Assembly (NCBI RefSeq): GCF_001651865.1
Contig: NZ_LPUX01000061.1
Span: forward strand, 124,001-188,000
DNA length: 64,000 bases
Origin: Sinorhizobium glycinis
GTDB taxonomy: Bacteria; Pseudomonadota; Alphaproteobacteria; Rhizobiales; Rhizobiaceae
Direction of reading: 5' to 3'
Part shown: positions 29,065-38,582 of the stretch, piece after piece
Numbering within the stretch: the first letter of the stretch is position 1
Layout: each line of letters opens with the position of its first letter
Notes under the pieces: model-generated
Told to the model about the DNA's origin: nothing
The model's database searches: none
What the model saw: only the letters and a program-made list of their open reading frames with translations
Program-made: the position numbers and the translations under genes

Positions 29065-29316
29065 TTAGAGCGGGATGATTCTAGATCCGTTCATATCCGG
29101 CCTCGTTGAATTGCGCCGGTTGAAGATGATCCGGCCGCGATAGTGTTCGTTGTTGAGGATGCCGGTTCCGCGGTCGACGTGGCCGCGGATGGCGGTGTCG
29201 CGCCACTTCAGCCCGCGCGGTCCGGGAATGCCCTTGCGGTTCAGCTCTTGAGCGATCGCAGACGGCGACAGGCCTTCAGCATATTGCGTCCTCTCTTCCA
29301 GCCAGCGGAGCTCAAT
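29065..29316 (-). pseudogene. Serine recombinase remnant
   Basis: About 84 codons match the Recombinase domain of large serine recombinases: AEGLSPSAIAQELNRKGIPG, then WRDTAIRGH, then GTGILNNEHYRGRIIFNRR. The resolvase catalytic domain and the C-terminal zinc-ribbon half are absent. The 3' end runs into a sequence (GATTTAGAGCGGGATGATT on the plus strand, from about 29062) that resembles rhizobial repeat termini. It is a scar of a lost mobile element. Confidence 0.7.
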
Positions 29317-29543
29317 GGTCGACTGTCGACCACTGACCTGGTGCCGGGCGCTCGTGTCGTAAAGGCGTTCAACCATCTCCCTCCGCATCTGCTCTCTGGT
29401 GATCCGCGCGCCGAGGGTGGAAGCCGCGTCCTCTTCTACTCGGGAGACGACGCGAGGTCGAGGGCCGAAGTTGGCGCACTCTCCGGCTCGAATCGGCCAA
29501 ATCGTCCCGCTTCACGCACACAGGCACTCGCGATGGCGGCGAT

Positions 29544-30398
29544 TTAAAGCTTTCCCTTCCAGGGAACGAGGACAGCTTCGATGAACCGGATGGCGGCGGA
29601 GAAGGCAAAGGCGCAGATCGCGATGATGCCGATCCCGACGAAGACAACGTCGGTGGCAAGAAACTGTGCAGCGGACATGATCATGAAACCGATTCCGCGT
29701 GTCGAGGCGATCAACTCGGCCGCCACCAGTGTGCCCCATCCTATCCCGACCGCGATCCTCACGCCGGTCAGTATTTCAGGCAGGGCTGACGGCAACACGA
29801 TGTCGATGAAGAGCTCAAGCGGGCGAGCGCCAAGCGATCGAGCTGCATTGACGCGCTCGATGGGTAGCGAACGGACACCCGCTTGGGCCGACAGGCAGAC
29901 CGGTGCGAACATCGCCAGCACAAGCAGTGTTATTTTCGACGTTTCCCCGATGCCGAGCCAGATGATCATCAGCGGAAGATAGGAGAGAGGGGGGAGCGGC
30001 CAGTAGAATTCGATCGGCGTATCCAGGATGCCCTTTGCCCAGCGGTTCAGGCCCATGAGCAGGCCCAAGGGAATTCCCGCCGCTATGGCGATCGACGCCG
30101 CGAGGACGATGCGGAAGAGGCTAGCGAAGATGTGCTCGGACAAGGATGCGCCCGCATAGCCATCATAATAAAGCATGCCGACCTGGGTCAGAACCTCACC
30201 AGGACGCGGCAGAAAGAGGTTCGGGACCAAATCAAGCTCGGCGACAAGCCACCATAGAGCTGCTACTGCGAGACCGGTCGCAACGCTTATGGCGACCGTA
30301 GGTTTCTCGCCCAGGCCGAAGCTTACCATTTTGACAAGCTTTGGCCTTGGACGCTGCACGGCCGATGAAACGGGGGTCGTCTGGACAAGGTCGCTCAT
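29544..30398 (-). CDS. tauC: Taurine-type ABC transporter permease
   Basis: A 284-residue inner-membrane permease of the SsuC/TauC family with about six helices and the EAA-loop region ([30 protein letters not shown]). It overlaps the ATPase gene by 4 bases (ATGA). It forms the channel for taurine or another alkanesulfonate. The three genes run leftward in the order binding protein, ATPase, permease. No tauD dioxygenase follows, so desulfonation must rely on other enzymes, for example the SsuD-type monooxygenase at 52280. Confidence 0.9.
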   Translation of the reverse strand: MSDLVQTTPVSSAVQRPRPKLVKMVSFGLGEKPTVAISVATGLAVAALWWLVAELDLVPNLFLPRPGEVLTQVGMLYYDGYAGASLSEHIFASLFRIVLAASIAIAAGIPLGLLMGLNRWAKGILDTPIEFYWPLPPLSYLPLMIIWLGIGETSKITLLVLAMFAPVCLSAQAGVRSLPIERVNAARSLGARPLELFIDIVLPSALPEILTGVRIAVGIGWGTLVAAELIASTRGIGFMIMSAAQFLATDVVFVGIGIIAICAFAFSAAIRFIEAVLVPWKGKL

Positions 30399-31183
30399 GC
30401 CGCGCTCCTGAGGTCTTCGGCGCTGTGAAGAATGGCCCGTATTTCTTCGCGCAGACTCGCAAATTCGGGCGACGACTTGATCGACCGTGCATCCCCGGTC
30501 GCGGCAAAGCGGCGGACGAAGTCCAGATCGAAGCGGGCAACGACGCGGCCTGGCCGTGGAGACATGACCAGGACCTGGGTTCCCAGGAAAAGAGCCTCCT
30601 CGATCGAGTGGGTGATGAAGAAGATCCGCTTTGCCGTTCTGTCCCAGATCGAGATCAGCAGTTCCTGCATCTGCTCGCGCGTCAGACTGTCGAGGGCACC
30701 GAAAGGCTCATCCATCAGAAGGATGTCGGGTTCCGTAGCGAGCGCGCGCGCGATGCCCACCCGCTGGCGCATGCCGCCCGACAGTTCATAGGGCAGGGCC
30801 TTCGCGAATTCACCGAGTCCGACCAGCCGAAGCAATTCATGGGCGCGAGCCCTTCGCTCGCTTTTGCTCACGCCCGCGAATTTCAGACCAAGTGCGACAT
30901 TGTCGATCACCGTCTCCCACGGAAGAAGGGCATCCTTCTGGAACACTACACCACGGTCGGCACCAGGACCGCGAACAGGTCGCCCATCCAGGATGATGGC
31001 GCCATCCGAAAGAGGCAGGAAGCCGGCGATTGCGTTGAGCAATGTCGACTTGCCGCATCCCGAGGCACCGAGGGCAACGACAAAGCCGCTCTCGGGAATT
31101 TCAAAAGACACGCGGTCAAGCGCATGGACGGGCCGGCCATCGCGCGCCGCGAAGAAGACACTGGCGTGATCGACTTTAAGCAT
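30395..31183 (-). CDS. tauB: Taurine-type ABC transporter ATP-binding protein
   Basis: A 262-residue ATPase: Walker [10 protein letters not shown] (39-47), Q-loop FQKDALLPW (81-89), signature LSGGMRQ (134-140), Walker B LLMDEP (155-160) and H-loop ITHS. The [15 protein letters not shown] segment is typical of TauB/SsuB. It energises import together with the TauC-like permease, whose gene overlaps it. Confidence 0.92.
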   Translation of the reverse strand: MLKVDHASVFFAARDGRPVHALDRVSFEIPESGFVVALGASGCGKSTLLNAIAGFLPLSDGAIILDGRPVRGPGADRGVVFQKDALLPWETVIDNVALGLKFAGVSKSERRARAHELLRLVGLGEFAKALPYELSGGMRQRVGIARALATEPDILLMDEPFGALDSLTREQMQELLISIWDRTAKRIFFITHSIEEALFLGTQVLVMSPRPGRVVARFDLDFVRRFAATGDARSIKSSPEFASLREEIRAILHSAEDLRSAA

Positions 31184-31239
31184 GTGCTCTCTCGTATGTT
31201 CGATACCGGCGCGGCCAGCGCGCCGGTATCGGGGGAGGA

Positions 31240-32253
31240 TCAGTTGCTCGCGCTTGTCAGCGCGTCGGCAGTGACGAAGGCACCGTAGTTCGGCAGGACC
31301 TCGGAAATCTTCCCCTGATCCTTCAGGAAGGCTGCCGTTTCCTTCAGGATCTTGGCCGCACCGGACTTATCTCCGCCGCCGAGCCAGGCCTCGGAAGCCT
31401 GAACCTCAGGCGTCAGCAACGAGAGATTCTTCAATGCGGCCGCATGTTGTTCGGGGGTACCGCCGAGCAACTTGGCGAGCGCCTTGGCGTTTTCGCTGTC
31501 GGCGCTCCATGCGCCTTCGTCGGATGCATACGAGGCATAGTATTTGTTGATGACCGAGGCGAAGCTCTTCAAGAAGTCCGGATTGTCGGCCGCGAACTGA
31601 GAGGTCGCCACCCAGGCCGAGAACGTCGCCGCGCCCTTGTCGGCCACATCCCTGGAGGTGACGAGCACCTTGCCGTTCTTTTTCAACTCGGTCAGCGCCG
31701 GATCCCAAACGAAGCCGCCATCGATATCGCCGCGGTTGAAACCGGCGACGATCTCAGGCTGCGGAATTGCAAAGACCTGAACGTCCTTTTCGGTGAGACC
31801 GAGCGACTTGATCAGAGCCAGAAGCTGATAGTGGTCCGTCGAAACGGGTGCTGCCGCAAGCTTCTTACCCTTCAGGTCACTCAGACTTTCTATGCCCGAG
31901 CCGTTGCGGACCACCAAAGCTTCGTCGATCCCGGAGATGGAGGAAAGATAGAACGCCTTGACCTCCAGGCCACGTGAAGCCGCGGCCGCGAAGGGACTGG
32001 ACCCGACATAGCCGACCTGCACGTCGCCGGCTGCGATAGCGGCGAAAATTTCAGCGCCGGAATTGAACTTGCGAAAATCGATGTCGTAACCTGTGGCGTT
32101 GGCAAATTCGCCATTGGCTATCGCCACAGAGGACGGCAGTGCATCCGTCTGGTAGGCGACGACGACCTTCCTATCGGCGGCATCGGCAGTTGCAGCCATG
32201 GAGAGGCTGGCGAAACCGATGGCGATTGCAGTGATAACACTCTTCATATTCAT
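31240..32253 (-). CDS. tauA: Taurine-type periplasmic binding protein
   Basis: A 337-residue binding protein with a signal peptide (cleavage near residue 25, ATADAA) and the TauA pattern: [20 protein letters not shown], then [20 protein letters not shown], then [15 protein letters not shown]. It captures taurine or a similar sulfonate in the periplasm. A 56-base gap separates it from the ATPase. Upstream, ACTAAATTTAT (32352-32362) resembles the AT-rich element before msuE, suggesting shared sulfur-limitation control (inference). Confidence 0.92.
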   Translation of the reverse strand: MNMKSVITAIAIGFASLSMAATADAADRKVVVAYQTDALPSSVAIANGEFANATGYDIDFRKFNSGAEIFAAIAAGDVQVGYVGSSPFAAAASRGLEVKAFYLSSISGIDEALVVRNGSGIESLSDLKGKKLAAAPVSTDHYQLLALIKSLGLTEKDVQVFAIPQPEIVAGFNRGDIDGGFVWDPALTELKKNGKVLVTSRDVADKGAATFSAWVATSQFAADNPDFLKSFASVINKYYASYASDEGAWSADSENAKALAKLLGGTPEQHAAALKNLSLLTPEVQASEAWLGGGDKSGAAKILKETAAFLKDQGKISEVLPNYGAFVTADALTSASN

Positions 32254-32584
32254 GTTTTGCCCCCTGTGCGACGAATAACGTCTTCGGTGAATGCCGTGAA
32301 TTCAACCAGTCAGAGCGTAACGAACGGCCGTAGTTTCGACAGAAATAATCCACTAAATTTATGTGTTATAGGGAGAATGTTTCACTCGTGGGCACACCCA
32401 CGAGGCGTGCGAGTCTTGGCAGCAAGATCCGCACTCCGAAATGACGAGCGGTTGCTAGGACTTCGTGGTGCGAGCTTTCCAGCTCTCAAGCCTCGAAGGG
32501 CCGGCGTGGCCAATGCAGGATCCGTTGAGCGGTGCCGGCTTGTAGTCAAGCCGGCTTTGCCATGACCCTCGCGTTGGCCTCTTC
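32254..32584. other. Upstream region of tauA
   Basis: 331 bases without a supported gene. It includes an AT-rich island (about 32340-32380) with ACTAAATTTAT at 32352-32362, 10 of 11 bases identical to the site at 37928-37938. The rest shows nothing recognisable. Confidence 0.5.
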
Positions 32585-33400
32585 CTATTTCACCCCGCCA
32601 TGCGCGAGTCCGCTGACCAGGTAGCGCTGCATGAAGAGCGCGATCAGGTAGACCGGTGCGATGCCGGCGAGTGAGGCCGCTGCCATCTGGCCGAAGTTCA
32701 CCAGCCTGTCGCCCTGGAAGAGCGAGATGCCGACTGGCAGTGTTCGCGTGGCATCGGAAAAGGTGAAGGCCGAGGCGAAGAGGAACTCGTTGTAGGAAAG
32801 CACCGTGACGATGATGAGGGTCGCCACGATACCGGGCGCGATGATCGGTGCGACGATCTCAAGAAGCGTGCGAAGCGGTCCCGCGCCGTCTATTGCGGCC
32901 GCCTGCTCGATCTCGATCGGCATCCGGCGCAGGAAGGGCGTCAGCAGCCAGAAGGCGACCGGCACATTGGCGAAGCCGTAAATGAGGACGAGGCCCGCGC
33001 GCGTATTGAGAAGCCCGGTCCCCTTCAGCAGGAAAAAGAGGGGAATCAGGGCCACGATGGGCGGCGCCATGTAGCTCGAAAGCGTCACGTCCGCCAGCCA
33101 CTTGCCGCCAATCTTGAGCCGCAACACCGCATAGGATGAGGGGAGCGCCAGCGCGATGGTGAGGAGCCCGGCAAACACCGAGACCGTGACCGAGTTGAAG
33201 ATGAAGCCCGCAATGTCTGCCGCTTCGAAGGCGTCCGGCCAGTTCGCGAACGTCGCCACCGTCGGCCAGAAATGGCCGCTCAGCACGTCGTCCTTGGTTT
33301 TGAAGGAAACGGCGACGAGGTAGAGGATAGGCAGAGCGAAGAAACCGACGATCGGCGCCGTCGCCACGGCCAGCCAGATATGCCGTGCGCCGAGCCTCAT
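32585..33400 (-). CDS. Sugar-type ABC transporter permease (MalG family)
   Basis: A 271-residue permease with six helices and the EAA motif region (EIEQAAAIDGAGPLRTLLEIV). It is the second permease of a carbohydrate (CUT1-type) importer. Its ATG overlaps the stop of the MalF-type gene. No ATPase gene is present in this operon, so the complex must borrow a shared MsmK/UgpC-like ATPase from elsewhere or use another partner. The sugar is unknown. Confidence 0.9.
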   Translation of the reverse strand: MRLGARHIWLAVATAPIVGFFALPILYLVAVSFKTKDDVLSGHFWPTVATFANWPDAFEAADIAGFIFNSVTVSVFAGLLTIALALPSSYAVLRLKIGGKWLADVTLSSYMAPPIVALIPLFFLLKGTGLLNTRAGLVLIYGFANVPVAFWLLTPFLRRMPIEIEQAAAIDGAGPLRTLLEIVAPIIAPGIVATLIIVTVLSYNEFLFASAFTFSDATRTLPVGISLFQGDRLVNFGQMAAASLAGIAPVYLIALFMQRYLVSGLAHGGVK

Positions 33401-34338
33401 GATTCTCGCCTTTCGAAATGCTGATGAATGCGGACCACCGGGAGTGCCGCCAGCCCGATGACGAGGCCATAGACGATTGTCTCGGCTGCGGCACGGCCGA
33501 CGTCGAACTGCTCGATCGCCCGTCGGTAGATGGAAAAGCCCGCCGATGTCGTTGCAAAACCGGGTCCACCAAAAGTGAGAATGTAGACGAGGTCGAAGAG
33601 CTTGAACGAGAGGATGAGTTTCAGCAGGTAGATCGACGAGAGCGGTGCGGCAACGAGCGGAAGCGTGATGTGCCGGAAGCGTTGCCAGGCATTGGCACCG
33701 TCGACGAGGGCCGCCTCATGGACGCCTTCCGGTATCGTCGAAAGTGCCGCAAAGCAGAGAATGACAATGAAGGGCGTCCACTGCCAGAGATCCGCGACCG
33801 CGATCGCCAGCCAGGCAAGAAGCGGGTGCCCGAGGAAGGAGATCGGTTCGGAAATCAGCCCGTACTTGAGCAAGGTGCCGTTCAAGAGACCTCCGGCCGG
33901 CGCGAGAATGAGCTTCCAGGCGACGCCGACCATCACCGGTGGCGTCATCAGCGGCAGCAGCACGAGGCTCATCAGGACGCGGCCCGCCTTCAGAAGAGAG
34001 GTGAAAAGAAGCGCAATCAGGAAGCCGAGCGTAAGCTGCAGCAGCGACGTTGTAAGAGCATAGGCGACGCTTCTGACGAGCGCCGAGAGGAAGATCGGAT
34101 CCTGCAAGGTCGTTGCAAAATGCTTCAGGCCGGCGAAGCCACGGAACGGTTTTCCGAGCGTGCTTTTGCTGAAGGCGAGCGCCAGCAGGAAGACGGTTGG
34201 ATAAAGCGTCGTCACGGTCAGTGCGAGAATGACAGGCGCAATCCAAAGCGCGCGTCCGAGACGCGCCGGAAGGAGGCTCCGGCGCACCGTGTGGCGGGTT
34301 TGGCCAAGCCGCATGACGTCGGCGGCGAAGGCGGTCAT
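33397..34338 (-). CDS. Sugar-type ABC transporter permease (MalF family)
   Basis: A 313-residue permease starting with an arginine-rich cytoplasmic segment, then six helices, with the EAA loop PEGVHEAALVDGANAWQRFRHI. It overlaps the aldo/keto reductase gene upstream by 4 bases and the MalG-type gene downstream by 4 bases, so all are translationally coupled. Confidence 0.9.
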   Translation of the reverse strand: MTAFAADVMRLGQTRHTVRRSLLPARLGRALWIAPVILALTVTTLYPTVFLLALAFSKSTLGKPFRGFAGLKHFATTLQDPIFLSALVRSVAYALTTSLLQLTLGFLIALLFTSLLKAGRVLMSLVLLPLMTPPVMVGVAWKLILAPAGGLLNGTLLKYGLISEPISFLGHPLLAWLAIAVADLWQWTPFIVILCFAALSTIPEGVHEAALVDGANAWQRFRHITLPLVAAPLSSIYLLKLILSFKLFDLVYILTFGGPGFATTSAGFSIYRRAIEQFDVGRAAAETIVYGLVIGLAALPVVRIHQHFERRES

Positions 34339-35366
34339 GCAGCCTCTGCGAGATCGGGGCGGGTCGGCCCGCTGCCGGCCTGGGTCGCGAGAAGCATGTC
34401 TTCGATGTCATCGAGGTCGCGCGGCGCGAGGGTGATCTTTGCGGCATCAATCCAGCCGTCGATGTGCGCCGGCTTGCGCGCCCCGATGATGGCCCCGGTG
34501 ATTCCGGGCCAGGCGAGAACCCAGGCGGCCGCTATGGCCGCAACAGTCGTGCCGTGACGTGCGGCAATGGGCTTCAGTCCCTCTGCAAATGCGAGATTGC
34601 GGTAGAGCGCCTCGCCCTGGAAGTCCTCGTCGCGCGACCGCCAGTCGTTCTCCGGCAGCGCCCGGGCGCGCGCCGGCGTGAATGCTCCCGTGAGCAGACC
34701 TGACTGCAGCGGACTATAGGCGATGACACCGCTGCCATGCGCCCGCACCCAGGGCAGGCCTTCCTCGGCGAATCCGCGCTTGATAGCCGAGAAGGGGGGC
34801 TGGACGACGTCGACGGGGGCAACTGTCGCGGCGCGCTGCAGTAATTCCCGGTCATGGTTCGAAAGCCCGATGGCTCTGACTTTGCCCTCCGCCTTGAGAT
34901 CGGCGAAAGTGGACCAGTATTCCTCGATCGGCGTGCCGTCATTGGCCGGCCAGTGAACCTGGTAGAGGTCGATCACCTCGACATCGAGTCGTCGCAGCGA
35001 AGCTTCGACCTCGTGACGCAACGATTTGGCATCACCGATACGGGCGGGAAGGGCGTTGCGATTATCAGGATCCCAGACGAGGCCGGCCTTGGTGAAGATC
35101 AAGGGACGCTCGGATCTGGGTATTGTCGAGAGTGCTTCACGCACGACCTCCTCGGAATGGCCGAGACCGTAGACCGGGGCCGTATCGATCCAGTTGATGC
35201 CGCGTGCAACCGCATGGCGGATGGCCGCGATCGACTGGGCATCGTCCTGGGTTCCCCAGCCCCAGCCCCAATCGGGACCGCCGATGGCCCAGGCCCCAAG
35301 GCCAACAGGTGTGATGTCGAAACCGGTGTGGCCGAGCCTGCGCTTCGGCAAGGAATGTGCACTCAT
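34335..35366 (-). CDS. Aldo/keto reductase
   Basis: A 343-residue AKR barrel with catalytic Asp61 (NWIDTAPVYGLG), Tyr66, Lys93 (FTKAG) and the His of DLYQVHW. C-terminal residues IIGARKPAHIDGW form the NADP-binding loop. It lies within a sugar-importer operon, between binding protein and permeases, so it probably reduces or oxidises the imported sugar or its keto derivative. It is related in layout to the reductase at 61365. Confidence 0.9.
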   Translation of the reverse strand: MSAHSLPKRRLGHTGFDITPVGLGAWAIGGPDWGWGWGTQDDAQSIAAIRHAVARGINWIDTAPVYGLGHSEEVVREALSTIPRSERPLIFTKAGLVWDPDNRNALPARIGDAKSLRHEVEASLRRLDVEVIDLYQVHWPANDGTPIEEYWSTFADLKAEGKVRAIGLSNHDRELLQRAATVAPVDVVQPPFSAIKRGFAEEGLPWVRAHGSGVIAYSPLQSGLLTGAFTPARARALPENDWRSRDEDFQGEALYRNLAFAEGLKPIAARHGTTVAAIAAAWVLAWPGITGAIIGARKPAHIDGWIDAAKITLAPRDLDDIEDMLLATQAGSGPTRPDLAEAA

Positions 35367-35434
35367 GATCTTTCGCCTCGTTGAAGAAAATTGCGGGGCG
35401 CCGCCGGGAGGAAGCGATTGCGCCCCGCGCGCAA

Positions 35435-36775
35435 TCAGCTGTTGGTCTCGATGATCTCGGTCCAGGCCCGATGGGCATCGGCGATCGCCTGTTCGGCGCT
35501 CTTGGTGCCGGCGAGCGCCAGCGCGAGTTCGTCGGTCAGCGCGTTTTCGAGCTTCGGCGCATAGACCGCCGTCGGCCAGGCCAGGCTGTTCTCCAGTGCG
35601 CCGTCATCGAGCAGCGGCTGCACGAGCGGTTGGAAGGCCTTGAACTTCTCGGACTTCAGACCCGTCTGGCGGCCCGGATCGATGCCTGAACCGGTGAGCG
35701 CCAAGAGCTGTTCGTGATAGTCCTTGCTGGTCACCAGTTTGATCAGTTCCCAGGCCACATCCTTGTTCTGCGATCCGGTGGTGACCGCAAAGCCGAAGCC
35801 GGCGTTGAAGGCCAGGCGCGGCGTTGTGTTTCTGCCGCCGACCGGGATGCGCGTCACACCCCATTTGTCGACGATCTTCGATCCCTTCGGGTCCTGGGCA
35901 TAGCCGCCGAGGTCGGTCCAGAAGTCGATCTGCGCCGCCTTGCCGTTCAGAAACGCGGGCAAGCCTTCCTCGAAGCGGGTCTCAAGCGGAGTCGGAAGAG
36001 CATGAGGCGCGGACGCGAGCAGCGACTTCAGCGCGTCCACGGCCTCTGCGCTATCGAGCGCGGACGAGCCGTCCGCATGGAGAAAATTGCCGCCGAAGCC
36101 GGTCAGGCGGTTGGCATAGGTGGACAGGATGATGACCGGGATCTTTGCCCCGAGCACGGCGGCACCATAGATGCCATTCTTCGACTCGGCCTCGGAGATG
36201 ACCTTGGCGTTCTCATTGTATTCGTCCCAGGTCGTCGGCGCCTTCAGCCCATAGCGGTCGAAAAGCTCGCGGTTGTAAAAGAGAAGATGGCTGTCGCCGT
36301 CATAGGGCAGGCCGTAGCGGCGGCCGTCATGCAAGGTGTATTGGTCGTAGATGGTCTGAATGAAGTCTTCCGGCTGGATTTCCGCCTTGTCGCGCTCGAT
36401 GAGATCCGTCACGTCCTCGATTACGCCGTCTTCGGCGAGTTGGCCCTTGTAAGTGTAGAAGTAGTCGATGACATCGAATTCATTGGCACCCGATTGCACG
36501 TCGAGCGTCGCCTTGACGCTGACCTGGTCATAGGGCACCGCGGTGACGTTGACCTTGGCGCCGGTCAGCTTCTCGAAGTCCTCGGCGATCTTCTTGCCGG
36601 TGACGACGTGGGGCTGGATGATCAAGAGGTTGATGGTGCGCCCAGCAAACTTATTGTTCGAGGCGAGTGCCGTGGACGAGGCAAACGGTGCGATGAAGGG
36701 CAGGGTACCCGCTGCTGCGAGAGATTTGAGCACGCTACGGCGGCGATAGGCCTGGCCGAAAATGGTGTTGGACAT
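35435..36775 (-). CDS. Sugar-type ABC transporter substrate-binding protein
   Basis: A 446-residue family-1 solute-binding protein. The N-terminus has a Tat-like signal (YRRRSVLKSLAAAG, residues 10-23) followed by a hydrophobic stretch and cleavage near STALA (about residue 38). The two-lobe fold pattern includes YDGDSHLLFYNRELFDRYGL and FLNGKAAQ. It begins the leftward operon binding protein, aldo/keto reductase, two permeases, 68 bases before the reductase. The upstream AT-rich region shares the ATAGAT element with sulfur genes, so sulfated sugars are a possible substrate (speculation). Confidence 0.9.
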   Translation of the reverse strand: MSNTIFGQAYRRRSVLKSLAAAGTLPFIAPFASSTALASNNKFAGRTINLLIIQPHVVTGKKIAEDFEKLTGAKVNVTAVPYDQVSVKATLDVQSGANEFDVIDYFYTYKGQLAEDGVIEDVTDLIERDKAEIQPEDFIQTIYDQYTLHDGRRYGLPYDGDSHLLFYNRELFDRYGLKAPTTWDEYNENAKVISEAESKNGIYGAAVLGAKIPVIILSTYANRLTGFGGNFLHADGSSALDSAEAVDALKSLLASAPHALPTPLETRFEEGLPAFLNGKAAQIDFWTDLGGYAQDPKGSKIVDKWGVTRIPVGGRNTTPRLAFNAGFGFAVTTGSQNKDVAWELIKLVTSKDYHEQLLALTGSGIDPGRQTGLKSEKFKAFQPLVQPLLDDGALENSLAWPTAVYAPKLENALTDELALALAGTKSAEQAIADAHRAWTEIIETNS

Positions 36776-37216
36776 GGAAATATCTCCGTCAAGATTTGGG
36801 TTCCGGCAATCGGCCTCGGAGCGTGCGCTTTGAGTGGCGCCTGCCGGCCGTCGCCCATTTGCATCATGCGGGAGATGACGATCAGAATATACATATAATA
36901 GATGTATTTTATGTATTATAGCGGAACGATTTTCCTGCGACGGCCGGCAGATCGGGCACGGTATTTCTTCGCGGGCCAGTGCGAAAGCGGGCCACCCGTC
37001 ATTACCTGCCCCCAGGGGCGCGCGTCAGATAATATATTCTATAGGTTAAATAGATTATAGACTTTCTTCGCTTATCCGCCGTGGAGTCCGGCGTCATGAT
37101 CGGGATCGATCAAAGACGCGCGGCCCTCAGACCGCCGGATCCGGTGTGGCCTGCCGCTCAACGTTGCGGCGACGCGCCGGATGGTCGGCATCGCCGCCAC
37201 CGAAGGAGCGAGCTGC
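36776..37216. promoter_or_regulatory. Divergent promoter region with two AT-rich islands
   Basis: 441 bases between the sugar-binding-protein gene and the RBBP9-like hydrolase gene. Two AT-rich islands stand out against GC-rich surroundings: 36887-36922 (ATACAT-N7-ATGTAT dyad and ATAGATG at 36898-36904) and 37029-37064 (TCTATA-N12-TATAGA dyad with ATAGATT at 37050-37056). One island per divergent promoter is likely. Confidence 0.55.
37050..37056 (+). promoter_or_regulatory. ATAGATT element, copy 1
   Basis: Inside an AT-rich dyad 160 bases before the RBBP9-like gene. The same heptamer recurs before msuE (reverse), the DmoA-like gene and ssuD. Confidence 0.45.
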
Positions 37217-37834
37217 ATGACCCGAACGCTCATCCTCCCCGGTTTCCGGGGTTCCTTTGGCGACCACTGGCAGGCGCACTGGCTGCGCGATGATCCCAGG
37301 GCGGTGCTGGTGGAGCAGGACGACTGGGAACGGCCCGATCTCGACCTTTGGAACGCCCGGCTCCAAGAGGTCCTGGCAACGACGGACAAGGCTCTGTTGG
37401 TTGCTCATAGCCTTGGCTGTCTGCTGGCGGCGCGGATTGCCTCAAGCCCGCTTGCGGGGCGGGTGAAGGGTGCCTTTCTGGTCGCTCCATGCGATCCGGC
37501 CCTTACGGAGAAGCTCCACCCCGGCGCCATTCGTTTCGGTGCGCTGCCGGAAAAGCGGCTGTCATTCCCGAGCATGCTCGTGGCGAGCCGCAGTGATCCG
37601 TACATGCAATTCAACGAAGCGCGGCGCCTTGCAGCGGCATGGGGCAGCAGCCTCGTCGACCTTGGCCCTCAAGGGCATATCAATGTGAAAAGCGGCTTCG
37701 GGCGTTGGCCGATGGGTTACCGACTCGCCTCGCTGCTGTCGCGCGAGAGGGGTCGCTCCAAGAGTGCTGTCGGCGCGCCGCAACCTACATCACATGGGGC
37801 CGAGGGACCCTCGTTCCGATCTCCACTCACATAA
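37217..37834 (+). CDS. RBBP9/YdeN-family alpha/beta hydrolase
   Basis: A 205-residue serine hydrolase: TLILPGFRGSFGDHWQ at the N-terminus, nucleophile Ser in VAHSLGC (about residue 67), later SRSDPYM and GHIN for the Asp and His. This is the RBBP9 pattern. AAGGAGCG precedes the ATG. It is cytoplasmic and without known substrate. It lies just before the msuE-sfnG operon, with 136 bases between, and may handle an ester or thioester produced there. Confidence 0.85.
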   Translation: MTRTLILPGFRGSFGDHWQAHWLRDDPRAVLVEQDDWERPDLDLWNARLQEVLATTDKALLVAHSLGCLLAARIASSPLAGRVKGAFLVAPCDPALTEKLHPGAIRFGALPEKRLSFPSMLVASRSDPYMQFNEARRLAAAWGSSLVDLGPQGHINVKSGFGRWPMGYRLASLLSRERGRSKSAVGAPQPTSHGAEGPSFRSPLT

Positions 37835-37858
37835 ACGACTGATGCAACATTCCGGAGG

Positions 37859-37874
37859 TGGCACCTTGCCTGCA
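37859..37874 (+). promoter_or_regulatory. Candidate sigma-54 promoter upstream of msuE
   Basis: TGGCAC-N5-CTGCA has the invariant GG-N10-GC spacing (37860-61 and 37872-73) with one mismatch to TTGCA. It lies within a direct repeat TGCAACATTCCG (37843-37854) / TGCAATATTCCG (37871-37882). In Pseudomonas, sfn genes are sigma-54/SfnR dependent, which makes the match worth testing; chance is not excluded. Confidence 0.35.
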
Positions 37875-37931
37875 ATATTCCGCCTCCCACGGGCCCAAAT
37901 TTGGGAGAATTTTGCTTATTAAAGTATACTA

Positions 37932-37938
37932 AATCTAT
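37932..37938 (-). promoter_or_regulatory. ATAGATT element, copy 2 (reverse)
   Basis: AATCTAT on the plus strand inside the AT-rich stretch 37911-37945, 33 bases before the msuE ATG. TTGCTT (37912-37917) and TATAAA 18 bases later could be a -35/-10 pair overlapping it. Confidence 0.45.
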
Positions 37939-37970
37939 AAAGTAACTGCGCAGATTGAGATGGAACGACA

Positions 37971-38558
37971 ATGAGAATCCTCGGACTGTCCGGCAACGTT
38001 AAGCACCCGTCACGAACGGCCTCGCTCGTCGAGGCCCTGGCTTCAGCCGCTGAACGCCGCTTCGGGGGCGTGAAGCGCATCATCGAACTTGCCGATGCTG
38101 CGGCGGTTTTGTTTCGTGCGTTGAGAGCCGATCAGCTCGATAGCGAAGGGCGGGAAATCATCGACGCAGTCGAAACCGCGGATGTCCTTATCGTCGGCTC
38201 GCCCGTCTATCGCGCCTCCTACACCGGCGCTCTGAAGCACCTTTTCGACCTGGTGGACTATCGGGCTCTGACGGGGAGGCCCGTGGTGCTCGCAGCGACC
38301 GGCGGCAGTGCGCTGCATGCACTGATGATCGAGCATCAGCTCCGCCCGCTGTTCGGGTTTTTCAACGCGTTCTCGGTTCCGACCTCCGTCTACGCCGTCG
38401 AAGCCGATTTCACCGACTATCGGCTCACCAATCCGGCGGTGCTCGAGCGCGTGGATCGTGCCATCGCCGACTTAGCGCGCCTGCTGCCCAGTAGCCCGCA
38501 GAGGGTTCCGTTTTTCGCCGGTGAAGACCGACCGGCGCCGGTTGCCATGAAAGCATGA
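37971..38558 (+). CDS. msuE: NADPH-dependent FMN reductase (MsuE/SsuE family)
   Basis: A 195-residue flavodoxin-fold reductase. It has the phosphate-binding start LGLSGNVKHPSRT and the flavin segment GSPVYRASYTGALKHLFDLVD, diagnostic of MsuE/SsuE. It supplies FMNH2 to two-component monooxygenases. The next gene, 24 bases downstream, is the sulfone monooxygenase SfnG, its obvious partner; SsuD at 52280 and the DmoA-like enzyme could also be served. Confidence 0.93.
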   Translation: MRILGLSGNVKHPSRTASLVEALASAAERRFGGVKRIIELADAAAVLFRALRADQLDSEGREIIDAVETADVLIVGSPVYRASYTGALKHLFDLVDYRALTGRPVVLAATGGSALHALMIEHQLRPLFGFFNAFSVPTSVYAVEADFTDYRLTNPAVLERVDRAIADLARLLPSSPQRVPFFAGEDRPAPVAMKA

Positions 38559-38582
38559 ACAAAGCAGGAGAGGGAGACTCAA

